Assembly: GCA_963691815.1 (NCBI GenBank)
Contig: OY829655.1
Coordinates: forward strand, 16,004,151-16,068,150
Reading direction: 5' to 3'
DNA from: Echiichthys vipera
Lineage: Eukaryota > Chordata > Actinopteri > Perciformes > Trachinidae
DNA length: 64,000 nt
The notes beneath the pieces are model-generated. The model searched no databases. It was given only the letters and a program-made list of their open reading frames with translations, and had not been told where the DNA came from. Position numbers and translations under genes: made by a program. Numbering within the stretch: the stretch's first letter is position 1; the number at the start of each line of letters is the position of its first letter. Of the stretch, positions 48,401-59,800 are shown piece by piece.

Positions 48401-50997
48401 AAAACCCAGGGGGCTAATTTAATCCTCCACCAAAAAACAATTCACAAAGTTATTGAGGTTTCACAATTCAGCAGCACGCAGAAAATAATAGAAGTGATGG
48501 TAAACTTATGACAAAATAAGTTTGGTAGCAAAAACAAGAAAGAACAATAATAATTTCCATTAAAAAAAAAATATATATACACTTTTTTTTACTGTACATC
48601 TGAGTAAAACATAGACAACAATACATGAAGTAAATAATTTACAAAACAGCAATTAGATGCTTTTTAAGCATCTTTTGTAACACTCTATCAACATACCTTT
48701 ATTAGCCAAATAGAAAAAGTCATTCCATAATTTGGTTTCCCGAAATCTTATTGACAATTGACCTCTATGAGTGAGAAATTTAGAGGATGATGAATATGAA
48801 AGTAACTGAGTTTGCTTTAAAATAAGACCTAAACTGGTCTGGAATATTCCCTTCACTTAAATGTATTTTGTAAATATAAACACATGTTTGAAAAATATTT
48901 GTCATAAAGTTTCTGAAATAAAGGGGCAGATGAAATATGCGACTCTGATCGGGTTGCAATCCGAACAAAACGTTTCTGGAGGACCAAAGTTTTGTGAAGA
49001 GTAGTCGGGAAAAGTACTCCCCCAAATGATATTACAATATGAAAGACAAGGATAAATCAAGCTGTAATATAGTGTGTGGATACATTTAGTCATGACGAGA
49101 TGACCAACCCTCCTTATTATACCAATAGATTTATTAATGTTTTCACTAACCCAGTTAGTAATTTTTCACAAGGACATGTCAATGTAAATGATTTTATTGC
49201 ATGATATTACTCCTCTGATTTGTATTATTAAATCTGTGGGTGTTTGAACCAAGTTTGCCTAGTGGTGTTGTATTGTGCACAAGCTCTGCATTTGTAATTT
49301 CCATCAGGGATTGATATGATTGCAGGATCACTAACGTTAGCTCCATGGGTCGGAAGCCCGGGTTCTGTGACCGTCCATCCACCGGTGGGGCGCCAGGAGT
49401 TGCACATGCCTTAATGCAATGCAATGCAATGTTAAACAAAATATTTTAAAATATCATATCAGAGTAATCCTCAAAGCAATTTCAGTCAAAAACAACTGGA
49501 CTGGTTGTTTGTCTAGGAAGACTTTTCACCTCTCATCCAAGAGGCTTCATCAGTTCATGTACGCATCTGACCGTTTTTTGACTGAAATTGCTTTGAGGAT
49601 AACGATGACCTGGACAAATGAGAACATTCACAGGCTCATATCAGAGTAGTTTTTTAAGTGTCTGGAGTGGGAATTTGAATTCTATTTCACCTTTTCCCTG
49701 TTCACTCATATAAGATATCTGTGGCAGCAACTTCATTTCCCCATGGTGCTGAATAACGTTTCCTCTGTGCAGGCCCTTGGCACAGCAGGAGTTCTTCACC
49801 AAGCCTAAGTTCAGCCACATCACTGAGCCTGATGACTGCCTCACTGCTCCCTGTGATGTCCTATGCCTTGACATGTACACTCTGCAGGTCAAGGACCTGG
49901 AGGTATTGGGTGTGACTTTTTGTAGTAGGGATAGGTCCACCCACACAAGTGGGATGTGGTAACTAAGAGAGCCCTGTGTTTCATTTCTCAGGAAATAAAG
50001 GGTCAGTTTCAGTTTTGTGTGAAAAAGGCTGGAGTTTTCCACGGATTCACCGCCTGGTTCACTGTTAATTTCGAGAGCCTGGAGACGGGAGGTGCAACAG
50101 TGGAGCTAAACACCGGACCTAACTCTGAGTAAAACAGCAAAAACACTTTCTCACACTGTTGTGCAGTGACAACATGGATTATAATGTGCTCCTGAGCCCT
50201 TAAAGCACATTTTTAACAGCTCATTCAGATAGTTCAAATGATAAGAAATTTGGGAGAAAAAAACGATACGTTGGACTATATAAACATTGTCTGAGTATCT
50301 CTACTTTGTCTTAAAAAAGTCAGAAACTGGGGTTTCCCGGTGGCTCAGTGGTTGGAGCAGGAGCCCCATACTAAAAGGCTCAAAGTCCTTGTTGCAGCAG
50401 CCCAGATTCGACTCTGACCTTTGGCCCCCATGCCCCCCCCCCCCCCCCCCCCCCCATTTCCTGTCAAAATACTGTCCTATCTCAAATAAAGGCATGAAAA
50501 ATCATTAAAATAAATAAAAAAAACAACTCAGAAACTGCAAAGTATGACAATATTAGGTAGACTCTTTTCTCTCCAGGCCAACACATTGGAAGCAGACTCT
50601 GTTCATGCTGGACAGGCCAGTTAGTGTGTGTGCTGGAGACTCCATCAGTGGAACCATTCTCCTGGGCAGGAACCCTGTCTGGAGACGCCACATGACCGTT
50701 ACCCTGCACTGGAGCATCAACAGAGGCACACAGGAGACAGACAACTGCCAGGCAAACATTTAATCTTCACTTTGTACTCTCTTTATCTGATTCATGTACT
50801 AGTGATAGTTTCATTATCTTTTACAGCATTGTGGTTACATTTGTGACTCTCGTGCAATGTGATTCTGTTACATAAACTAGCCTCCCAAGAGTCCCAACTT
50901 CACCTTAGACGGGTAAAGGATGTCCTTAAGAGTTGTTCACTTGTTTTTTTCTCTCTGCCCATAGGTTGGGAGAAAGAGTTTCCCCATGTGGAGGTGA
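45409..50997 (+). CDS. prmt2: protein arginine N-methyltransferase 2
   Basis: Nine coding exons: 45409-45489, 45587-45796, 47159-47320, 47661-47825, 47946-48121, 49773-49902, 49992-50128, 50577-50751 and 50965-50997. They give 422 residues, against 433 in human. The enzyme transfers methyl groups from S-adenosylmethionine to protein arginines and acts as a nuclear receptor coactivator. An N-terminal SH3 domain (about 13-75; FSSGDRLLLHAKPTSEWWW, GYVPASYL) leads to WQDEEYFGSYGTL. SAM motif I is VMDLGCGTG (129-137), followed by VYAVEAS. The double-E loop is SEWMGNCLLFEFMVE, and the THW loop is PTHWKQTLFML near the end. The C-terminus VGRKSFPMWR matches human VGEKVFPIWR. Its last intron has a GC donor (CAG|GCAAAC). 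The exon 5-6 intron is swollen by a LINE and an inverted-repeat element. The 3' end faces that of the zinc-finger gene. Confidence 0.96.
45812..46478. mobile_element. possible degraded DNA transposon in PRMT2 intron 2
   Basis: AGGGGTCGACCTATGTGG on the left and CGGCAGGTCGGTCTACCT on the right are loosely inverted. The right end carries the GATTAATCGGC string common in a fish DNA-element family. No clean target duplication was found. Confidence 0.4.
48290..49095 (-). pseudogene. LINE ORF2 3' fragment, reverse orientation, in PRMT2 intron
   Basis: Minus-strand frames, broken by shifts, read 'TLYYSLIYPCLSYCNIIWGS', then 'FHLPLYFRNFMTNIFQTCVY', then 'HRGQLSIRFRETKLWNDF'. This order is typical of the region just after the reverse transcriptase core in fish LINEs (Y-P-x-L-x-Y-C-N-x-x-W-G; R-G-x-x-x-W-N). 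It is antisense to PRMT2 and inactive. Confidence 0.75.
49467..49600. mobile_element. 134-bp element with perfect 26-bp inverted ends
   Basis: ATCCTCAAAGCAATTTCAGT (plus six more bases) on the left is matched exactly by its reverse complement at 49575-49600. The interior contains CACCTCTCATCCAAGAGGCT, a string I recall as dispersed in fish genomes. It lies in the PRMT2 intron before exon 6. Confidence 0.75.
50330..50527 (+). mobile_element. tRNA-derived SINE with 10-bp target duplication
   Basis: The head GGTGGCTCAGTGGTTGGAGC (tRNA A-box region) and the later ATTCGACTC (B-box-like) form a pol III promoter. A run of about 20 C, then TTTCCTGTCAAAATACTGTC and CAAATAAAGGC, form the tail. TCAGAAACTG flanks it at 50320-50329 and 50528-50537. 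It lies in the PRMT2 intron before exon 8, in sense orientation. Confidence 0.85.
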
Positions 50998-51611
50998 CAA
51001 ATTCTCAGTGAGCGGTGGAGATTCACTGGAGAACAGTGATGCATCTTCTGTTGAGTTGACAGACAATGAGGTATCAGCTGGGAGCTGCTCCTGACCTGGA
51101 ATGAAGTGAGACGCTCCAGCCTGATTACTTTGAGACCAGGTGATCCAGCACAGTATGAATAATGTTATAATAGCAGATTTACTAAGAAGAAGTTACATGC
51201 CAAGATTGAATTGTAGAGGATTACTATAACTCAATGGGCTAGATGGAAAAAGACACTTAGAAGACAATGACTGATGACTGAAACAACAAACTGTGTACGA
51301 CCAACGTTTGCGGTCTCAAGGTGCATCAAAGGAAATGTTTCACTCCTGCATATTATGCTTTTATTTTTGTTTATACTCTAAGTCCATATTGTGTTAGGCA
51401 TTTGATATACATTGTTTGTAGTTTTGTTCAAGTACTTTGCATGAAAATAGGTTTGTATGGGTTTAAGAAAACAACATGGACATAAATTAAAATGGTTAGA
51501 GATATACTTCATTCAAAGATCGGACTGAACATGTATACCAATGAATAGCCTCATGAGCAAAAATCAGTATTGACAACATTGTGGTACTGAAAAAAACAAT
51601 GAACCATTCCA

Positions 51612-51617
51612 AATAAA
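51612..51617 (+). terminator. PRMT2 poly(A) signal AATAAA
   Basis: The hexamer lies about 615 bp after the PRMT2 stop codon. It is about 130 bp from the opposing poly(A) signal of the zinc-finger gene. Confidence 0.55.
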
Positions 51618-51747
51618 ATAACTTATTTTACACAAAATAACTACAATTAGTAAACTTATGTTTCTATAAATAACCATTTTGCTCTCTGCCCCTCATCTAT
51701 GATCATTTGTAAACGTGTAACTTTTCAGTAATTGTGTTTGTTTGGGA

Positions 51748-51753
51748 TTTATT
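51748..51753 (-). terminator. zinc-finger gene poly(A) signal (AATAAA on minus)
   Basis: TTTATT on the plus strand, about 75 bp downstream of the minus-strand stop codon. The two genes are arranged tail-to-tail and their 3' ends nearly overlap. Confidence 0.55.
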
Positions 51754-51827
51754 TTTTAAAAGTTTAATCAACATGACACCTCTGTCCTGCATTTATTATT
51801 ACGTCTCTGTGAATGCTCTCCTCTGGG

Positions 51828-52934
51828 TCAGGGCTCTGTTTTACTCTTTGTTTTTGCTCTAGAGCGTGTGTTGACCTCTGAGGATAAAGGTTGGGTGGGT
51901 AAGGATTCAGGAGATAGAGGTCTGGAGAGTGGGACAAACAGGGGAGCTTTAACAACTTTGTCTTTAGCCTCCTTTACCTTTAATACACTTTTATCCCTTT
52001 TCTGCCTTAAGTGTTTATCGCAGTGGTTCACAAACGTGTCCAGCTTGACAAAGGTCTTGTTGCACACTTTGCAGTGATACGGCCGCTGGCCTTTGTTAAG
52101 GCGTATGTGCAGTCTGATGTATGATGAACGCACAAAGGTGCGGCAGCAGACGCCACACTTCAGATCCTCAGGGCTACTCTGGGTCTGGGTAAGTGCCGGT
52201 GCTGACACTGGTTTGGACTGAGCAGACACTGGTTTGGGCTGTGCTGACACTGGTTTAGGCTGTGCTGACACTGGTTTGGGCTGTGCTGACACTGGTTTAG
52301 GCTGCCCACATGACTCCTCAGCCTTGTGAGAAAGCAGGTGTGACATAGAGCGAAAACCCTCACCACACTGCTCACACTTGTAGGGCCGCTCCCCCGTGTG
52401 AATTCGAACATGTGCCAGGAGCCCAGCCTTCTGCGTGAACGACTTGTCACAGTAGGTGCACTTGAAGGGCTTCTCTCCTGTGTGGAGCCGCTGGTGGGTC
52501 TTCAGATGAGAGGCGCGGACAAAGGCCTTACCACAGTCCGGGCATTTAAACGGCCTGTCCCCGCTGTGGATTATCTTGTGTGCCACCAGGTGGGAGGACT
52601 GGTGGAAGTACTTGCCACAGGTGCTACATCTGAACTTCCTCTCCTTGTTGTGAGAGACCAGGTGAAGGGACAGGTGGGCGGAGGAGATGAAGGTTTTGGA
52701 GCACAGGCTGCAGCTATGAGGGTCCAGGCGGATGCGGCGGTGTTGACGCCCGTTTGGAAGGCTCCTGGCTGTCTGGCAGGATGGACATTTAGAAGGACTG
52801 GCTGCTTTTTGCACACCTTTCTGTTTGGGAGGGGCTGGAGCTATGTTTGAATCAGAGTCAGGCTGTGGGAGGACACATCCGCAGTCTGAGCAGCGCCCAG
52901 CCTTTTGGTCTTTATCACTGGTTTTATCCAACAT
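51828..52934 (-). CDS. C2H2 zinc-finger protein
   Basis: A single large exon (acceptor at 52996, exon start 52995) with the first in-frame ATG at 52934 in a good context (CACCATG), giving 368 residues. Probable nuclear DNA-binding protein; no ortholog recognised. Two CxxC pairs lie near the N-terminus (CSDC, CPSC). Four canonical fingers follow in series with TGEKPF/TGERPY-type linkers (CSLC, CSTC, CPDC, CTYC). A fifth (CEQC) lacks a proper second histidine and ends in Cys. Then come five tandem copies of a QPKPVSA heptad, a sixth finger (CGVC) with Asn where the last His belongs, and a seventh normal finger (CKVC...HCDKH). The C-terminal tail is basic and then Ser/Pro-rich. An upstream exon ending at about 53365 (ACG|GTATGT on the minus strand) would be mostly 5' UTR. 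The finger-domain call is certain; the start is likely. Confidence 0.85.
   Translation of the reverse strand: MLDKTSDKDQKAGRCSDCGCVLPQPDSDSNIAPAPPKQKGVQKAASPSKCPSCQTARSLPNGRQHRRIRLDPHSCSLCSKTFISSAHLSLHLVSHNKERKFRCSTCGKYFHQSSHLVAHKIIHSGDRPFKCPDCGKAFVRASHLKTHQRLHTGEKPFKCTYCDKSFTQKAGLLAHVRIHTGERPYKCEQCGEGFRSMSHLLSHKAEESCGQPKPVSAQPKPVSAQPKPVSAQPKPVSAQSKPVSAPALTQTQSSPEDLKCGVCCRTFVRSSYIRLHIRLNKGQRPYHCKVCNKTFVKLDTFVNHCDKHLRQKRDKSVLKVKEAKDKVVKAPLFVPLSRPLSPESLPTQPLSSEVNTRSRAKTKSKTEP
52190..52305 (-). repeat. 21-bp coding tandem repeat (QPKPVSA x5)
   Basis: Five copies of a 21-bp unit such as GTGCTGACACTGGTTTGGGC, in frame, inside the zinc-finger gene between fingers 5 and 6. The copy number could vary between individuals. 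Confidence 0.9.
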
Positions 52935-52999
52935 GGTGCAGTCTACAACCAGAGTGGGGGAGGGGCTTTCATTCTTTGACACATCAGAGGGACATCTGA

Positions 53000-53820
53000 A
53001 AAGTGATAAACACATGAAGTTATACTTTACAGTAGTGTAGCTGAGGGTAGACGTTTTATTACAGCTGATAGTACTCATACTGATTTGTATAATGCGCAAC
53101 TAAATCACGGGGATTTATCTTTATATTACGGGCAGTGTATCGCTGCTGACGCCATACTGTACATCAGTGCACGATAACACCAAAGCTGAGCTGGCCAAAC
53201 AGGAGGACGATAATCAACATGCAAATCTCAAAAAACGAAACAGAAACACATTCGCTTTCTTGGCAACCGATCAGCTGTATTGTACAGTAGTAGGCCGTGC
53301 TTCGCCCTGAACAATGGCGTTATCCGATGCGAGGAAGAGCACACAAGCAAAAGACTTTACATACCGTTTTCATGCTTCCGAAAACGTTCTTAACGTAATT
53401 CTCTCGTAAGCGCAGTTAAGCATGATAAAGACACGGACGTGTAACTGGGGATGGTGGGAGGTCGCACTTCATGTCCTGTGTTTTCCTCCCACACCGTGAG
53501 CCTGCAGGGTTTTCCTGCAAGAAGCTGCCCGTTTTTGATACTGTTGACACAGGCTGCAGCATCATCTAGCGAGTGGCGGAATAACTGTCTTATAAAGACA
53601 CAGTCCTTACACACCAAAACTAAATCACCTCTGACAAAGCACTGCTTTAGTTATCCAACATCAAACCCGTGTGTGCATAAATCCCAATGATACGGTGGCC
53701 TGTAGTGCATTTAGGTGCGTAGATTTGATTGTTGGTTGTAATAATGTGGGAGTATAACGGGCAAATACTTTAACACCAACATAACTCGTAACTCAGAAGA
53801 GTTTCGTTTCATCCAAGAAG
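53000..53820. other. zinc-finger gene 5' region and spacer
   Basis: It holds a probable non-coding first exon of the zinc-finger gene near 53365-53400 (minus strand) with a GTATGT donor. The rest shows no supportable gene. Confidence 0.4.
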
Positions 53821-53897
53821 AGCCGACCCGTGATTAGATTTTTCCGATCTAAGTTTCGTTTCAGCAAAACTGGCACTTCGGTGGAAAACGAAAGAAA

Positions 53898-54101
<204 letters not shown>

Positions 54102-54116
54102 CTGGAAAGGACGCGC

Positions 54117-54234
54117 TGAGGAGATGGGTTGGACATCGGCAGCCTTTATAAACAGCACTACTGCTGTAACATCAGTTTCTTTGGCAAACTTGGAAACAGC
54201 GGACTTGAGGCGACTCTTTACAAATATGACTGAG
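54117..54234 (+). other. possible 5' UTR exon of the sacsin-like gene
   Basis: The stretch ends ACTGAG|GTAGGC, a plausible donor, in the right orientation and about 2.6 kb before the next exon (56878-56923). Joined to it, every ATG in the stretch reaches a stop before or at the main ATG, so it would be untranslated with small upstream frames. No other evidence supports it. Confidence 0.3.
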
Positions 54235-54299
54235 GTAGGCCTGCTGCTTTTTAGGGTTAGGTTATTTGATCCTGTGTATATAACTCATTAAATGTTGAT

Positions 54300-56460
54300 T
54301 TTGTATTTCTTTTAAACTATTGAGCCTCTCTGTAATGTATTTATTTGTACAGTTGACAATATGCTATTTTGCTATGTATTTCTATTTTTCCGTACCTCCA
54401 TGAATCATGCATAAATGATGATATTGTAGGATTAATGCATGAGGATGATCGATCACTTGAATTAATTTTAACCAAGATACCGGAATGCGTGTGGTTCTTG
54501 TCATCGCCAACCAAGCGTGGCGGCTCAACGCAAAAAAACTTTTCTTACTGCAGAATATACTGTGCCCTGCTGTAGTGACTGGTTGGCCGTAGTGCTTTGT
54601 GTTTTGTTCCGTTGAGTTTTGATGTGTTCATTATTATCAGTAATACTGATGCTTCTTGGTGTCATTATACTCAAACTTCTTGAACTATTAGGATATATAT
54701 TTTTTTATTTATAGGTAACTTTTAGGCCTACTTGTGTTCTACTTGTTAACAGTCATCAATTGTTTGTACAAATAATGCTAGTCACAAAATATAGAGTAAA
54801 TAGATTTTTAAACACAACACACAACATTTATCTTTATTTATTATTGGGGGGGATTTGTCACAAATCATCAAATAGCATAGTGAATTTCACAGTTCTGTCT
54901 TGTTTCTGATTGACGATTGAAAATTGAGAGTAAGACTGGATGTAGAACACCTAAGTTAAGCCTAAAAACGCACAGTAAATCATTGTTCTGTCTATGTTAC
55001 TATGCACTTGGTTGTAGTTTCTATTATACTGTTGTGTGACTGCACAATTACCTCACTCCCCCCTCAGGGTTTTCCAGGAAGCTCTGTAAACCGGTCTTAT
55101 TTGTTTTTGCATATTTTACTGGTATGAATAATGTTAAAGATAAACTTTACCCAGTTTAATCCAGGTCTGTGTCAGGGAAATGTGTGCATTGTGTTCAGTT
55201 GAACTAATTATCATGACACATGGATTGAGATGGGTAAGAAAAGATTAGGCTACTTGTCGTCTGTGTGATAGAAGACTATAAATCAGGGCGGATTTGGGTA
55301 CATAAATTCATCTGAGTAAACTTTGAAGTCATATTGTTAAAGGGTAGTGTGTCGATGGTCTTAAGGATGTGCACAAAAGGCAGTTGTGAGGCAAAAATTA
55401 GATCATGATGCGATTCATTTCTCCACCACCAGGTGTATTTGGACATCTGTGCAAAAATTATGAAAACATGTAAAGAAAAGGAAAAAAATAAAATAAAATA
55501 AACTTTTTATACAAAGACTAAGGTTATTATAACCCAAACAAAAACACTTAAATAACCATGGTTTTAAGCAACAATGCTTTACATAATATTTCACTCATCT
55601 GCGGGTACAGGAGCTCCCTAAAGAGAGCCCCCTCACAACTAAAACACATCCCTTTTATATGGTAGACAGAACAATCCCTAATGGGTAGATATCATTATAC
55701 TGATTACAGAGAGGGGTTTGTACACATAATCCAACAAATATGCATCAAACAGAGTTAAAAAGTTACCTACACTAAATATTAATACATCAGGCCTCAAAGT
55801 TAATATACATGAATAGATACATGCCACTACAGTCACAGTTCATGTTTAACCTTTGTGTCTTGTGCGTTTCTCCCCCCTTACTTTGGTGCTCCCGACCAGC
55901 CTATTTTTACATTAACGCAAAAACCATTGACCATCACCAAATAATATTTAACTACCTTTTAAGCTGTAAACAATGTCTAAGACTACTGGTATACATTAAT
56001 AACTGCAGTTAATATCGGTAGAATAGACACAGAAATTGTAAATTGTATCCCAAATAGGGGGTCTGTGAGAAGATATGATACATTTTAAGATAAGATACGA
56101 TACACATTTGTCTTGGACTCCAATGCTGTCACATAAAGCTGCTTTACTTAAAATAAATAATACAAAAACAGACAATGCATATATATAGGCCATGGGCCAC
56201 ACACCGTCCCTCCCTACTCGCTGTATTACACCATGGGTCATGGTCAGTAGAAATATTGCACAATTTGTTTGGCCCTGGAGGCATTTGGGATCCTGATTGA
56301 GGTGGGCAAAGATTATTCCTAAAGCGGTTCAGCCGGCAAGTGGGGACTCTGTAGCATCGTAGAAGCTGATATTCTGTGTTCTGAACATGTCTGATCAGAT
56401 AGTATTTTGTATTGGAAAGTGTGATTCACGTAAGGTGGATAGGCACATAAGCACAGTAAA
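54300..56460. other. no gene seen
   Basis: About 2.1 kb of AT-rich sequence, probably first intron or upstream spacer of the sacsin-like gene. A short degenerate GATAAGATACGAT repeat lies near 56065-56105. Confidence 0.4.
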
Positions 56461-56462
56461 AG

Positions 56463-56468
56463 TGTGTG

Positions 56469-56500
<32 letters not shown>

Positions 56501-56555
56501 TGCGTGCATGCGTGCGTGTGCGTGCGTGCGTGTGTGCGTGCGTACGTACTGTACG
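56463..56555. repeat. compound (TG)n/(CGTG)n repeat
   Basis: TG units change into GCGT/GCGTGT units and end in CGTACGTACTGTACGTAC. The whole stretch alternates purine and pyrimidine. Confidence 0.95.
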
Positions 56556-56894
56556 TACTATCTGATGGATGAACACATTCTAGGGTCACCCATTCATTTC
56601 CTATGGTGTTACAAAGTTGACCAAACCACTCAAAATTCAATGAAAGTGGTGATCTTCAATTGTATATGTTCAATTGCCACACATGCACATTTAATACAGG
56701 ACATGAATAAGGTTATTCTTTATGATATTGCCTACTTGTTTTTCCTAGTGTAAGTGTACACTTAAACAGTTCACAGAAACTGATCAGCTGTGTGGCAGCA
56801 GGATGTGGCCAACACTGGTGTATTAAAAGAGAAGTTTGTTCTGCAATGTAATGCACTGTACTCTGACTCTCTTACAGCATACAAGCCAGGGAGG

Positions 56895-59800
56895 ATGAGT
56901 TCGAAGACAAAGAAAAAACCTCGGTGAGTTGCACCTCTACACACCTATACTTCATACGTTTCCATTTAGGGAGGTTTTGGCATAGGGCCTATGCTAAAAC
57001 TTTACCTTTTTATATGGAAAAAAAAAAGTTAAAATAATCTGTAAATGCTGGTTCCAGATCTTTGACCTTCCTAAGCACCATCATGTTGTACACAGCATTA
57101 TTGTTGTAGCCTATCAAACAGATGGATATATATCACTCTGAGAGATCATGTTGTCATAGCAACCATCTGTGTTACAAACTTAGTATTTAATTGACAAGTC
57201 CATCCTGCAGGGTAGGTTTGATGAATAGAAGTTCAACAATTCTGTTGCATATACAAATATATGCATACTTATGGATTATGCATTTAAATCCTTAGTATAA
57301 CTTATAATGAGTCTAAGATAGAGGTTGTATTTATACGATTCTGGTTTAGTCAGGGCAAGTGCTGTGTATGTGTAGAAATAAGAGCTTATTTGCATGACTG
57401 ATTATACACAATAACAACACGTCATATCATTTTTTTAAAGTCCTGGAGCAGCCACATCCTGTGTTGATTTCAGTCTTTAATCCTGCTTTGTTTAGAACGG
57501 CCTTCGGGGCAACAGCACCGCCTTTCATTGACTACTTGCAAGACATCCTACGTCGATATCCGGACGGTGGACAAATTTTGAAGGTGGGTATTATGCTCTG
57601 TGGAATATTGGTTTTAACTAGAAATAAGCCTCTATAACTGTTTTGTCAAGTTCAATAATGGCTCTGGTCTAGAAGCTGTAATAATATGGTATAACATGTC
57701 ACTTAACTTCTTTTTTTGTTGTTGAGTAAAATAGTGAAACTCAACATACAAAACTTCAGGGCAGCTTATGGACACAAACATACACAAACTGTATATTCAG
57801 CTACTTTCACAACAATATTGTAGCTCCATGTATACAATGTGGTCTGTGATCCCTCGTCATTCCCTTCAATAAAGACATTCACTTTAATGGAGAAGGCTGT
57901 GTAGAGCGAACACAGGCGGAATTTTCTTGTCCCTGATCCTTGTAAATGGAAACTTAGGAAGCTACCCCGACAGGGAACTCTCGCCTTAGCCCCTGGTGGA
58001 AGAAGTATTTCCAGACGAATGTTATACTTTAGGGCAGCACGGTGATGTGGTGGTTAGCACTGTCGCTTCACAGCAAGAGGGTTCCTGGTTTGAATCCTGG
58101 CTGGGACCCTTCTGCGTAGGTTTTCTCCGGGTTCTCCGGCTTCATCCCACAGTCCAAAGACATGCACGTGTTAGGTTACTTGATGACTCTAAAGTGCCCG
58201 TAGGTGTGAATGTGAGTGTGAATGGTTGTCTGTCTCTGTTCGTCTCTATGTGCCCTGTAATAGACTGGCGTCCTGCCCAGGGTGTACCCCGCCTCACGCC
58301 CGATGTCAGCTGGGATCAGCTCCAGCCCTCCCGCAACCTCCCGCAACCCCGATAGGGACAAGCAGTTGAGGATGGATGTTATACTTTTTAAAATAAAGTA
58401 ACAAAAGCAAAGCAAAATAATAGCAAAAATAGCAAAGCAAAAATAGCAAATAGTCATACATACTTATGACTTGTCATTGGGTCTCTATTAATACGGTACA
58501 TCCCAGTAATACACCCACCAAGTTTTTGAGACCTGCAAGGACGCACAAACAGACACACATGGACAGACAAACCGCTCTCTATTTATAGCAGTGAGAGAGT
58601 GAAGGATGAGAGAAGAGACGAGATGACATGAGAAGACATTTAATATCTTCTAACCGATACATTGCATTTTTCTTTAGATTGCTGCTTGCTTATACACACT
58701 ATTTTGGAAGCTTTTTTGTATTCGATTACTAATCATGTTGATTCTACTTAAATTTATTTTGACTCCTAAAGAAAAAGGTGATTTTATTTGATTTACAGAC
58801 ATTTTGGAAAAAATATAATATCACTTTTACGTAAGTTTTATTTGACCCTTTCTTTTTAATGTTTCTGCATCTTCTGCAATAAACATATCATTTGGGTTGA
58901 CAGGTTGGCTAAGTAGTCCTTAATGTTGGAGTAAAATAACTACATGTAATGTTGTCTCCGACTGCTTAAGACTTACAGGCTGCTCAACAAGAAAAATCTT
59001 ATATTGACACTGAGGAATTCGGCATTTGTTTACTTTTTAATTTGTTTGGTGTCTTCAGTAGTAAAGTTAGTAACACATATAATTACTATTATTATGAATA
59101 TTTAAATATTCTTTTGCACTTAGTTAGATCTGGTATAAATATATATATATTTATTTATTTATTTTTCTTATTTGTAGATATGAGCTTTGTGGCAAGCCTG
59201 TAGAGTTTTAAAGAAGGCATCCTTCCCGTGAAAGCAAACAATTGAAGTCTTTTTCTGTAACACTGAGCTCTGTGTTTTTTCTTGGTTAACAGAAAACATT
59301 ACAAATTACAAATTATGTACCTACTCCATCAATGGAGCTTACTAAAGAAAATTGTACAAATTTTACTTTTTGGTACTTTACGTAATATGGCGCAAGGCAT
59401 GCTCCCCTAAGCATGGGTTTGAATGAACTGAACATTATAAATCACACTTATTGCGGAGTCATTAAATAGGACCTCATTAGATTTCACCTACGTTGGTGTA
59501 CTGAATAAAATGATAGCTCCATGTATATTGACTGTGTATCAATTCCTTACTGTAATTTCACGTTTTTAAGGCTCTACATGCTCACATATGTTTTTAATTA
59601 CTCTGGCTGAGTAGGCCTTCAGTCTAGTGTTAACTAGGTGGTGTCACCAAACACTACGTACTAATAGTAATGATAAAGGGGTATGTTGTAAGTGAAAGCA
59701 CCTGCATAGGTTTACTAAGGCTGCGCAAGGGCTTGGCACAGTGGAAAAAGGGCAGAGGAAAATGGCAGTCCTTGAGTGTTAGTTTTGGTCTGCACAGTTC

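Noticed and set aside
48653..49093. three minus-strand frames that could be read as a small gene
   Set aside because: They are consecutive pieces of one frameshifted LINE ORF2, not a host gene.
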